DNA of 64,000 nt. Source: Mycosarcoma maydis (lineage: Eukaryota; Basidiomycota; Ustilaginomycetes; Ustilaginales). The position numbers and the translations under genes were made by a program. This document shows, piece after piece, positions 52,910-63,300 of the stretch. The stretch covers positions 2,108,001-2,172,000 of the forward strand of contig NC_026478.1 of assembly GCF_000328475.2 (NCBI RefSeq), written 5' to 3'. The notes under the pieces are model-generated. The model did not search any database and was not told the origin of the DNA. It saw only the letters and a list, made by a program, of their open reading frames with translations. Every line of letters begins with the position of its first letter. The first letter of the stretch is position 1.

Positions 52910-54010
52910 ATCGGAAAAAGTCGTGGATAAGCCAACCGGGACACGACACAGATCAGTTCTGAGTAAGAGAGAGGCTTGAAGCTTAACCGCTGTACCAAAA
53001 GGAGGTCTAGACAACCAATCGGACTTGGCCTGTAATCTTCAACTGAGAGTCTGTGCGCTTGGCTGCCGCTGTGAATTCATGACTTGGTTCTGGTAAATAT
53101 TAATAAATCAGTCGTGGGTCGTGGGTAGAAGTTCAACCCAATCACGACACGAATCGAGAACAGTCAGAGTCGTGAGTTTGACGCTAATCTCGAATCACGA
53201 ATGCTGCCTTTACGCCATCGTGCTGCACGCTGCACGTGCGTCTCAAGAACGCTTCCTCACTTGTGACTTTGTTCTGCTCTGTGTGTGCCGCTTTGCAATC
53301 CGCGTTTTCAGAATAGCATTCCCAGTTTGATTCGCATCATCCTTGACTTTTAGCGCCTTGTGGTTGTCATATTCCAAGTTGAGGAGTTGACGAGAGGAGT
53401 GGGATGAACCCACGCGATGGTAGATGATGAATCCAAATATGAATGTAGTCGAAATTTAGTCGGGATTGACGATCGGCAAGTAGAGTTGACGATGTACGAT
53501 TCACGATTCACGATTGTGCTCATCCAGCCGCTCGTTTCCCTCGGCTGAGGCGTTGAAGCTGCTATTTTTGCTCATGCGACGTCGCACGTCGAATCCAACG
53601 CGTGACTTGGGAATTTTCCACTCGACTTTTTACCTGCTCTCGGGCAGCGCACCAGTCACGACGAGTCTGTGAGTGCGTCGCTCCACCTCGGCTCCATCCA
53701 AGCGCTCTTTCCTTTCCCTTCCCTTCCCTCCCCTTACAACACAACACCCACCATCTCATACACCGTCAATGGTCTCTGGTCATTCATGACCTTGAAATCC
53801 GGCCTCACGTCGGTTCAATCCTCTCGCTCAAAGTTACGCTCATAACAATCCACTTGTTCTCCTGCCGCCTTGCTCTTCCACCCGCCTCCTTCTTCTCACG
53901 GTCTTGTTCCATCCGCTATACTAGCAGCTCCCATAAGCTTCAGACTCGACAGCCGATCTTCTTTCGCAACAAGCCAGAGCCGTAACAAACACGGCTGCTT
54001 CGTACCTCAC

Positions 54011-54040
54011 TGCACTGCACTGCACTGCACTGCACTGCAC
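54011..54040 (+). repeat. six copies of TGCAC
   Basis: Six perfect pentamers end 48 nt before the start codon of the kelch gene, so they probably lie in its 5' UTR or at its core promoter. Each unit junction contains TGCA, so the array is rich in small palindromes. Confidence 0.95.
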
Positions 54041-54088
54041 CGATAGACCTACTCGCGTCATTGCAGCCTCGGTACACAACTAGCAGTC

Positions 54089-57000
54089 ATGGCCATCTTT
54101 GGCAAGAAAAAGTCCGACAAGGACAAGGAAAAGGATAAGCACGCTGGCTCGCATATCCAGTCCTCCAATCCTAACAATGGTGACAGCATCTCGTCCTTGT
54201 CTCCTGCCATGGAATCCTCGGTCAAGCAATCCCAACTGCCACAGCAGCAACAACCGCCGCAGCAGCAATCAACGTACTCCGGTATTCCCACTTCCATTGG
54301 CTCTCACAACCAGAACAAGGGCTCCATATCAGCTTCAATGGCGGGAGGTCCCGTCGGCAGCGGCTTTGTTCCCCATCCCGCTCAATCTGGTCCCTCGGCC
54401 ATCCCCGTGCCCGGCTCAGGTCCGCTTGGTGCAGCTTCAGGCTTCCGTTTCGGCGGTCCAGCACCTCGTCCCGATGGCATCGGTTCCGGTATCCCTGCTC
54501 CCGGTCAAGGCTCCCTTCGATCGCGCAAGATGAGTGAGCAGGGTGGCCCCATCATGGGCGCACATCCAGCAGGCTCCAACTTTGGCATGGGTGCAATGAC
54601 TAGCCCTCCCAACTCCACCGTTTCCGGTCTGCCACCCGCCTCTTCTGGTCTAGACGCTGGCCCTGCTATCTCCAATGCCACCGCGCCTGGTCAGCCCCTT
54701 GGCGAAAAGGCTCGATCTCAGTCGGTCGTGTATCCCTGGAGCCAACGCGGCCTCGCCATGAATCCGCCTAAATTCCTCGACGAGTCACGTCAAGCTCCTC
54801 CTGGTGCCCTCAGCCCTTTTCCTTTCCCACGCTACGGCCACGCCGTCAATCAGGCAGCAAGCAGTGCCGGCGAACTCTACCTTTTCGGCGGTCTGGTCCG
54901 CGAAAGCGTCAAAAACGACCTCTACACCATTACGTCGACAAGCTCATCTNNNNNNNNNNNNNNNNNNNNNNNNNNNNNNNNNNNNNNNNNNNNNNNNNNN
55001 NNNNNNNNNNNNNNNNNNNNNNNNNNNNNNNNNNNNNNNNNNNNNNNNNTTCACTCTGGGGCGGTGAACCAAGGTCCGTGCCGATGACAAGTAGGACGAA
55101 GGTCTCTACCTGCTCAACCTCAGCACACGAGAGTGGACCCGCGTTAAAGCCGGAGATGGTCACGAGACGTGCCCCGTTGGCAGGTATGGTCACAGCGTAG
55201 CCATTGTCGGCTCGCGCTTCTACGTCTTTGGTGGTCAGGTGGACGGCACCTTTATGAACGATCTCTGGTGCTTCGACCTGAACAGCCTCAAGGGCACGCC
55301 TACCTGGCAGTGCCTCAAGGCCAACGGCGATGTACCGCCCAAGCGAACGGGCCACGCAAGCGTCACCTACAAGGACAAGATCTACGTCTTTGGTGGAACC
55401 GACGGCCAGTATCACTACAACGATACCTGGTGCTACGACATCGCCACTGCCACCTGGAAAGAACTCTCGTGCATCGGCTATATTCCTGTACCTCGCGAAG
55501 GCCACGCCGCCTGTCTTGTCGACGACGTCATGTACATCTTTGGCGGACGCGGCGTCGACGGAAAAGATCTAGGCGACCTTGCTAGCTTCAAAATCACCAA
55601 CCAGCGCTGGTACATGTTTGCCAACATGGGCCCCTCTCCCAGCGGTCGCTCCGGCCACGCCATGTCCACCTTCCAGAACAAAGTGGTGGTGCTCGGAGGC
55701 GAAAGCTTCACTGGCGCCAAGCCTGACGATCCGTCTACCTTGCACGTTCTTGACACCGCCAAGATCAAGTATCCCACTGACAATGCTTCGCAGATCAAGA
55801 GCTCTGCTGGCTCCCAGCTGCCCAAGTCCAACATCACCTCACCTGCCACCAACCTCCCTGCGGGTGCTGCGGGTGTTGCTGATGTGGCCGGTGCAGCAGC
55901 AGGCTCGCAGGCGCCAGGCCCCAACGCTTCTGCTCGTGGCCCCACGTCTCCTGTTGCAGAGGTCGATGAGCGGCAGAGAGCCATCTCCCCGACAACGCGC
56001 ACGACTTCCAAATCAACTCAGGATGTTGGGCCCTTGTCGCCAGATCGTGGCATCAATCAAGCCTTTGCACAGCAGCAACCGCAACCGCAACCGCAACCGC
56101 AACCGCAGTCGCAGTCGCAGCCGCAGTCGCAGGTTGCTCCCAGTCCTGGTGGTGCTCCCACACAGATACAGTCGCAACCACCGGCGCCACAGCAGCTCGC
56201 CAATCAAGCGCCTGCTCAGCCTCTCCACAACTCGCAACCTTTCCAACAGCCACCGCCCCATGGCATTGTCAACGGCGATCCTTCACTGAGCGCCACGAGC
56301 CACCCGTCTCAGCCGCCTCAAAAGGTACAGCCTTTCCAGCAGGCGCAGCCAGTTCAGCACACTCAGCCTCAGTCGTATCTTCAGCAAGTGGGTCCGCCAT
56401 CTAGCTCCAATGTCGCACCGGGCTCTGGTCCGGCGCCGTACGGTGGTCCCCGCAGCCAGCGCTCGATCGAGAACCTGCGTGGAGGTGGTGGTGCTCTTTC
56501 GCCTACCAACATGAACCCGATGCGAAACATCAACGGTGTTGTCAGCAAGACCGACTCGCCAGCCATGGCTCCACAGGACGGCTTCCACTACGGTCGTGCC
56601 ACCAGCCCTCCGGTGACGAATGGCTACATGTCGCCTCAGCCCGCATCAGCCGAACTGGATGCGTTGCGCAAACGTGAGGCATGGTACAAGGCAGCGCTCG
56701 CACTTGCTGTCAAGAAAGGCTTTGTGGAGCCTGATCAGCTCAACGGCGGCGATACCAGCATGACGGATGCGCAAAGCGTCTCATCGGAGCGACTGAGTCT
56801 CGATGGCATTGACACGGGCGCCGAGGGAAGTGACAAGGACCGCGTGTTCAAGACGCTCATCTCGCTCAAAGCTCAGCTTGCCAGCGCCAAGGCTACCATA
56901 GCACAACAGGCACAGGGAGAGGCGGATCGCCAAGCCGAGTCGGATCGTGCCCGCTCGGCTGCACTTCAAGAGGCTGCCTACTACCGCGCCAAGCTCTCTG

Positions 57001-59153
57001 CGATCGAGTCGGGCAACGGTGACGAGGTGACGCGCCTAGATCGCGAACGCGCCAACAAGCTCGAAAAGGTGCTGGCCGACGCTCTTCGCGAGAGCGCGCA
57101 ACTGGAACGTCAGGTGTCTTCGCTCCGTGAGCAGACCAAGCTCGAGCAGCAATTCCGCAATGCTGCCGAGGAGAGGCTCTCGGAGACGGCCAAGCGTGCC
57201 ATGGCAGCCGAAGCGGCGCAGATGAAGGCGTATGACGAGCTGTCATCACTGCAGAAACGCAGCTATGCGACCGAAAGCGCTTTGCGAGAGCACACCGAGC
57301 AGGTTACGACGCTCTCATCGCTCGCGACTCGGCACAAAGCGGACCACGAGCACGCGCAAGGACAGTTGGAAGAGGCGCTAGCCAACGTGGCTGCGCATCT
57401 AGCTGCGTTGACGCAACTGCAGGTGGCTCACGCTTCCGTCTCGAAACGAGCTGGCGAATACGAGCGATTGCACGAGGACCAGCGCAGCATGCTTCAGCAA
57501 CAGCAGCAGACGATTACCGATCTGCGGGCGCAGCTTGAAGCCAAGTCAAGCGAAGCATCTAGCCATGCTTCGCGAGCTGTCGAACTCGAGACGCTCGTTG
57601 AGCAACACCGACAGGAAGCCGAGGCGCATCGAACGGCTGCTACGAGCGGTCTTGCTGCGCTTCTCGCCAGGAAAGACGAGACATCGATGCGCGATCTGGG
57701 CGCGTCCAGTGCTGTGCCTCGGCATGTCGAAGAGAAGATCAGGGCGCTGGAAGACGAGGCTGAATCGCTGCGTCAGCTGCATGCGGATGCGCGTCAGATG
57801 GCCGACGAGCATTCGAGCTCACTGCAAGATATGCAGGAGCGGCATCTGTCGATGGAAAAGCAACACACGGCTCTACGTTCGGAACTCACCGCGCTTCGAA
57901 GTCAGCTGGTTGCGGCTCTGCAGGAAGCGGCACGACACAAGGATGTGGCGAGCTCCAAGGATCTGGAACTGCGCGACCGCAACCGCGCAATTGAAGCAGC
58001 TCAGGTCAAGGCGAGCCTGCTCAAGCAGTTTATGGCGGAACGCGGTGTGAGCGTGCCCAACGACGACGAGCTGAGCGTCAAGTCGGGCTTCGCAGATCGT
58101 CACATACGCGAGCTCGAGGAAGAGGTTGATGCACGAGCACGAGATCTGCAAGAGGCCGAGCATCGTCTGCAAGATTCCGAGAGCCGTGTGGAAGAGCTGA
58201 CACGACAGCTTGAGCATCACGCTTCGCTCAACGCCAGCCGTGGTACCGCGGACAGCACCAACGTTGCCGAAGCTGAGCGACGTGCGGAGGATGCAGAGCG
58301 TGAGCTTGCAGAGACGACAGCGTCGTACAAGGAGCGCATGGCACAGCTCGAGAACGACTACCAGACTGCAGTGCAATTCGTCAAGGGCACCGAAAAGATG
58401 CTAAGAAGGATGAAGGATGAGCTGACCAAGTACAAGACTGAGAATGCTAGTTTGCAGGACCAAGTGGCCACGCTGCGTTCGCAAAGCGGTGGAGGACGAA
58501 CGAGCTCGGAGGACGCTGCACGTTCGGAAGAGGCAGCTCGGGATATCGAGGCGCTGCGTAGCCACCTGGCGGACGTGACGCAACAGAGCGAGGAGATCGC
58601 TGCCGAGAACCGCGAGCTGGAACGGAGGGTTGCGCAGCTTGTTGCGGAACAGCAGCAGCAACGCGGCTCTCTGGACAGGACACGAGAGGCATCAGAGAGT
58701 GGACATTCGAGTCGCAAGGTGAGCGAGCTGGAGAACGAGGTAGCTCGACTGCAAGCCAACTTGGAAGAGTCACGTAAGCAGCTTTCCAAGGGCTACGAGG
58801 CGGATGTTGCAGGAGACTCGGCATCATTGAATCGGTCGCTCAGTGCCGCACAGACGAGCAACGAGCAGCTGAAGCGAGACAATGCCAACTTGCAACAACG
58901 ATTGCAAGAGTTGGACGACAAGTTCCAGCTGCTTCTAGGACGAATCGAGTCGACTCACGAGGACGGCGGTGAACGACCACGTGACAGCGTGGCGTATGGC
59001 AGCATCGCTTCGGAGCTGGACAAGTGGGAGCGGGATCGCTCGCTCGGAGAAGGCGATGCGTATGATCTGAACGGTGCTCAGCACAAGGCGCAGACGGGAC
59101 CACAGGCCGCTCCACCGCTGTCGCGTGCCGAAGAGTATGCCAATAAGGCGTAA
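54089..59153 (+). CDS. tea1: Tea1-type kelch-repeat/coiled-coil cell-polarity protein (interrupted by assembly gap)
   Basis: Tea1-type proteins ride microtubule tips and mark cell ends for growth. The ATG at 54089 opens a Ser/Gln/Pro/Gly-rich N-terminus (MAIFGKKKSDKDKEKDK), then the first kelch blade (PRYGHAVNQ...ELYLFGG) before a 100-N gap at 54950-55049. After the gap several kelch blades follow (RYGHSVAIVGSRFYVFGG, RTGHASVTYKDKIYVFGG, REGHAACLVDDVMYIFGG, RSGHAMSTFQNKVVVLGG), then a Gln/Pro repeat near 56080-56130, and ~800 residues of heptad coiled coil to the end. About 1352 residues are in frame after 55095. Within 45 bp of the gap the frame is disturbed (a 1-nt shift near 55066 and TAG at 55092), most likely assembly error. 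Confidence 0.88.
54950..55049. other. assembly gap (100 N) within the tea1-like gene
   Basis: Exactly 100 N, so probably a placeholder of unknown true length. Kelch spacing suggests that only about 20-35 residues are missing. Confidence 0.99.
56076..56130 (+). repeat. CCGCAA/TCGCAG repeat coding a Gln-Pro/Gln-Ser tract
   Basis: Hexanucleotide repeat in the linker between the kelch and coiled-coil domains, read as (Gln-Pro)n then (Gln-Ser)n. Confidence 0.85.
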
Positions 59154-60696
59154 CCACACCATCCCACCTGTTCTTGGCGCGCGCTGAGCAAGAGCTTTTC
59201 TCTCTTGTTTCTACGGCAGGTTCGCAGCTAGCTGCTCTTATCTATCTGGTGTGATGAGCACCCGAGAGCTGTCTGGTTGGAGAATCACCTGCATACTAAT
59301 CGTGAATGATGCGGCTCTCTTTTGGGTCTTTTATTTTGTAACCACGCTATGTCGTGTGGGATTAGCGCCGACATGTACTACGATTGTGTCTCTTTCTGGC
59401 CACCGCAAACGGAGCGGACCAGACGTCTCGTGGCGATGTTTTTCTAATGAATATGATGACTCTTTTTGCAAAACTCTTGGTTGTATCGTTGAGATTCGAG
59501 AGGAAAGGAGATGAGGATGAGAGCTTGGACTTTTGGCGTAACCAACGGTTTGAAACTCGTGACTCACACTGCCTCTTGACTGTGACCTCGTCGGCTGTGT
59601 GTTGAGCTGTTGGAATAAAAAGGCTTCAAGATTCGACATAACTTAAGTTAGTTACAGTAACTACAGTAAGTCAATCATTTGTCAACGCACGACGCCCTAA
59701 GGCTGGAGAGGAGTTCCGGCGTCCAGACACTTTAAATTTTGAGGCTGATTTCAAAGTGTTGCGCGCGTCCAAGGCGAAAGAAGTCACGAGATGAGAAGCT
59801 ATGATATTATTAATACAAAACTCTACAGGGCTCAAGTAAGAGCGAGGCAAGGAGGCTTGCGCGCTTAGTGATTCACGATTGGGATTTGGATTTTGCAACG
59901 TGGGCTGTGTCAGTGACTCGTAACTTGCTGAATTTCTGCTGGCTTCGCTGGCGTTGTCGGGATTCACAGATTGAACCAACAAAAAACCAAAAGAACCAAA
60001 AAAAAGGGGTTGGTTCATCCGACTCGTGACTCTCAGCCACACTCTTGACCAAGGTTCGTGGCCAGCTGGGATCGAATCACGAACCGGTCCAATATTCACG
60101 ATATTTCCCTCGCACCGCTTTGTGCAGGCGCAAATCGGAAGCGTGGCTTTCCTGCGCGAGTGCGAGCCATGCAATCACAAATCATGAATGTGCCAAGCAG
60201 CGTCTGTGTCCATCGAACCCTGAACGTCGCTTCTCGCCCTCGCACACATTCCTCGCCATCCTCGCATCGCATTCGTTGATCCCACTATCACCCTTTAACC
60301 ATCTGCGTACTGGCATTCATCTGCCAGCGACATCCTCACACTTGTGCTCATTCACAGCAACCGTGGCGCTTCTGGAGTATAGGACCCCTTAGTGCGAACG
60401 CACTTGAAGCCACGAAACGCACATCCCCGTCCCAGCTCGGACGTTTCTCTCTCATCTCGAACAGATACGACTGATCAGTCTTGACAAGGAAGCGTCGTAC
60501 TAGATTGGAATTCGCTCAACGCTCCGATCGGCTAGCTTTACTCGGACTTGTCGCTGTAGGCGCAGGCGTAGAACATCTGGTTTCAAGGCTGCGTTGGCAT
60601 TGTTCTGATCACCCACCATCACGGATTCGCTTTGAACACTTGACTTTGACCTGCGTGAAGGGTGCTATCGACTTTGGATCGCTTTCGAGAGCCACG
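59154..60696. other. intergenic region, no gene seen
   Basis: Holds the tea1 3' UTR and the promoter of the DUF7137-type gene. Heptamer copies are near 59298, 59560, 59868 and 60022. Two adjacent palindromes lie at 59639-59661. Confidence 0.5.
59639..59661. repeat. two adjacent palindromes
   Basis: TAACTTAAGTTA (12 bp, perfect) directly followed by GTTACAGTAAC (5-bp arms around a single A). Confidence 0.6.
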
Positions 60697-61427
60697 ATGA
60701 CTCGTATGCTACCATTCTTGTGCGCGATCTGGGCGCTGATCTGCCTGGAAGGGGCATTGGCACCTGATCCGCCTACCTTTACACCTGGCTTGCCGACAGC
60801 CCAACCTGGACCAGGATCGCAAGCACAAGCCACCAGCACGGGTGCTAGCTCGATCAACATTCCGTCTTCGGCACCCGTAGGCGGCATCACGATGACACAA
60901 CCGATTCAGACCGCAGATCCTTCGTACTACAAGATCGCTCGCGGTGTCGACGTAACGTNNNNNNNNNNNNNNNNNNNNNNNNNNNNNNNNNNNNNNNNNN
61001 NNNNNNNNNNNNNNNNNNNNNNNNNNNNNNNNNNNNNNNNNNNNNNNNNNNNNNNNNNACAGCTACGAGCGTGTGTAGGTCACCCTACAATTACTCTACC
61101 AGCGTCGAGGTGAGCAACCCAAATCTGCCACAGTTGATTGCAGCAAGCTATCGATTGTTGGTCTATGATGAGCGCGGTTTGAGCGTTGGTGCAAGCCCAG
61201 GTTTGATGCAGGCCAACACCAAGGTGGAATTTGCTCTGTACAATCCTCAAGCATATACGCCGCTGGCGAGTGGATGGGTCTGTGCGGCGTGTAGTGGCGC
61301 TAGCGGGCTCAAGATGGTGCACCCAGGCTTTGTTGGATTGATCGCAGCAGCGGTGGTGGCCATGGCGAGTGGTTGGGGGTTGTTGTCCAGGCATAATGAC
61401 ATGGTTGGATTGAGTGATGACGAGTAG
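60697..61427 (+). CDS. secreted or membrane-anchored DUF7137-type protein (interrupted by assembly gap)
   Basis: The ATG at 60697 opens a signal peptide (MTRMLPFLCAIWALICLEGALA), then a Pro/Thr/Gly/Gln-rich segment, then IQTADPSYYKIARGVDVT, the start of the conserved domain, before a 100-N gap at 60959-61058. After the gap, in a different numerical frame because the gap length is arbitrary, the domain resumes (YNYSTSVEV...LIAASYRLLVYDERG, then TKVEFALYNPQAYTPLASGW with a C-x2-C pair). A C-terminal hydrophobic helix (FVGLIAAAVVAMASGWGLL) ends in a short acidic tail. The order matches a conserved fungal family of ER or surface proteins with the DERG and YTPLA-x-GW blocks; I associate it with DUF7137 from memory. 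Its function is unknown to me. Confidence 0.72.
60959..61058. other. assembly gap (100 N) within the DUF7137-type gene
   Basis: Exactly 100 N, so the true length is unknown; the reading frames on the two sides differ, which means the real gap is not a multiple of three from this placeholder or contains an intron. Confidence 0.99.
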
Positions 61428-61608
61428 CAAGGTGACATGCTTTCGGCCAATCTTCCTGACTATCCTTTTTCGGTCTCTGATGATGGAGCAGAACCGTGGC
61501 CTAGACTTTTCTTTTGGCCAGCTTACCCGATCCACTGACTTTATCGCTTGGTATATCACTTGGCTTTGGATTCTGCTAATGGACATTCTTTTATTGTGCC
61601 TGTCGTGT

Positions 61609-61632
61609 GACGTGCGACGTGCGACGTGCGAC
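61609..61632 (+). repeat. TGCGACG short tandem repeat
   Basis: Three to four 7-bp units (GACGTGC register). A different heptamer from the dispersed family but with the same period. Confidence 0.85.
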
Positions 61633-62599
61633 GTGAAGCTGCATGCAAGAGGTGTACGCCTGCTATGCTGGATGTATCTGTTTCGACTATCAGCCTAGGC
61701 CTAGGGATTGGTTAGAGACTTGAGGGTGCATTCACGATTCTTGATCTGCGTTTCATTTTGGGCGGACGAGGGAGATGCGCGCTTTGCAGGAGCATGTTGA
61801 TCGGTGATGTTTCTAGTTTCATGTTTCCTCGTGCCTTGACGCTTCCAGCTCGGTGGCTTGACGCTTTTTAGGTGCGGATGTGAGAAGGTGAAAAACCAAG
61901 CTGGATCGGCACGTGATGGTGGATGCGGACGCGGTTGGCCACGTCGCGCGCCGAAGTCATTGCTTGGTGCGCGTCAGAAGGATCTGCAGATGTTCTCGCG
62001 TAAGTAAAATCACAAAGATAACCTGAGAAGAAAGGAAACTTTTTGTGTGGCAGCATCTGGACCCGTGTGACACTAGCATTCACGGCTCCCAGTGAGCTTC
62101 GGTTTGAGTCGATGGTGAGCATCGTGAGGCGAACTTCTGGCTCGGCTTGAACAGCCATCAGCGCGCAGACACGCCGTTGCGATAGGCTGGAATTCCAAGC
62201 CGATGGACTAGGACGATCGTACCAAGCACCGAGGTGCTGCTAGTAACGTGCCTCGGCTTGGATGCCACCGGCGCAGCTTGGTTTCCGATGCGTCCGTCAC
62301 ATGTGACGTTGTTTGGCGAAGTCTGCCGCACGTTGGGAGCTTTTGCGCCTCACCTTGGCAATGGCACAAGTACGCGTCAAAGGCACCCTTCACTCATTTC
62401 TTTTCCTGGAGATAGGAGAACAAAGAATGCATCTGCACACACAATCACGAACATCACCCAAGAAAGCGCTCAAGAGGACCATGACAAAAAACCTCCCAGA
62501 GCAGGTGTGAGAGCGTTGTGAGCGTCAAGTGAAACTCGTGATTTGTTTCTCGTTTCTGGTCACGCGTTTTTGTGATTTGTGAGTTGGGAGTTGGGAGTT

Positions 62600-62627
62600 G
62601 TGATTTGTGATTTGTGATTTGTGATTT
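62600..62627 (-). repeat. tandem array, 4 copies of GTGATTT
   Basis: Four perfect units; a T-for-C variant of the GTGATTC heptamer. It follows GAGTTGG/TGGGAGT short repeats. Confidence 0.85.
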
Positions 62628-62873
62628 GTGATATGCGATTTGCGATTTCAAATCGTGAATTGGATCGTATACGTGATACAAAGAACAATTCACATTCGTT
62701 ATTGTGAGTCGCTGTGGGTTGAGATTCTTACAGTACTTGCAGTTGGTCACTCACGACTCGTGACTGAACATACCTTGCTTTCCTTTGACAGCTTCATCTT
62801 GGACGTTGAGCAGCACATCGCACGCAGCGTGAATAGAGAGAGAGAGAGAAGCGTAAAGCCTCTATGGCTTAGG

Positions 62874-62925
62874 GTTATGGGCTATGGGCTATGGGCTATG
62901 GCTGCTCGGTGCTCGGTGCTCGGAC
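62874..62925 (+). repeat. GGGCTAT (x3) and GCTCGGT (x3) short tandem repeats
   Basis: Two successive 7-bp tandem runs of different sequence with no coding role seen. Confidence 0.75.
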
Positions 62926-63300
62926 GCGCGCGTCCCAGCAACGCCGAGGAATCTTGGACAGTATTCACGATTCGTGCTTGGTGATTGACAATTGTGACTC
63001 TGATTCACATTTGTTTGGCTGATTCAGTCACGAGTTGGTGTGATTTTACTTGCTTGCTCTCCGGCACTAACTTATTATTGTGGGCATGCGCTTTCAAGTT
63101 TGGCTTGTTTTGGGCTCGTCTTGGGCTCGTCTTGCCACTCGTTCCTCACGACTCTGCTCGCCCATCCTCAGTCAAGAACCGTGGATCTTGGTTTGGCTTG
63201 GCTTGGCTTGCTAAACACGACTCACAAATCATCCAGCAAGCCTTATGCGTGCCGCTGCCCGTCGCTCGGCCTTGTCGTCGCATCAACACTAGACTCTGTG

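Larger units (their letters stand above)
52620..54088. other. intergenic, upstream of tea1-like gene
   Basis: No gene seen. Heptamer arrays are at 52874-52909 and about 53496-53515, singles near 53113 and 53195. The last ~400 bp form a C/T-rich leader containing CCCTTCCCTTCCCT near 53720 and a TGCAC array just before the ATG. Confidence 0.5.
61428..63300. other. gene-poor region with heptamer and other short repeats
   Basis: No coding sequence supported. Contains a TGCGACG repeat at 61609-61632, heptamer copies near 61728, 62747, 62956 and 63026, a four-copy GTGATTT array at 62600-62627, and GGGCTAT and GCTCGGT runs at about 62874-62925. Confidence 0.5.

Noticed and set aside
53790..53840. 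GGTTCAATCC resembling a tRNA B box
   Set aside because: No matching A box or stems; it lies in the C/T-rich leader of the tea1-like gene.
54950..55049. Reading the tea1 lesions as a pseudogene
   Set aside because: Both lesions are within 45 bp of an assembly gap and the remaining ~4 kb of frame is intact, so assembly error is the simpler explanation.
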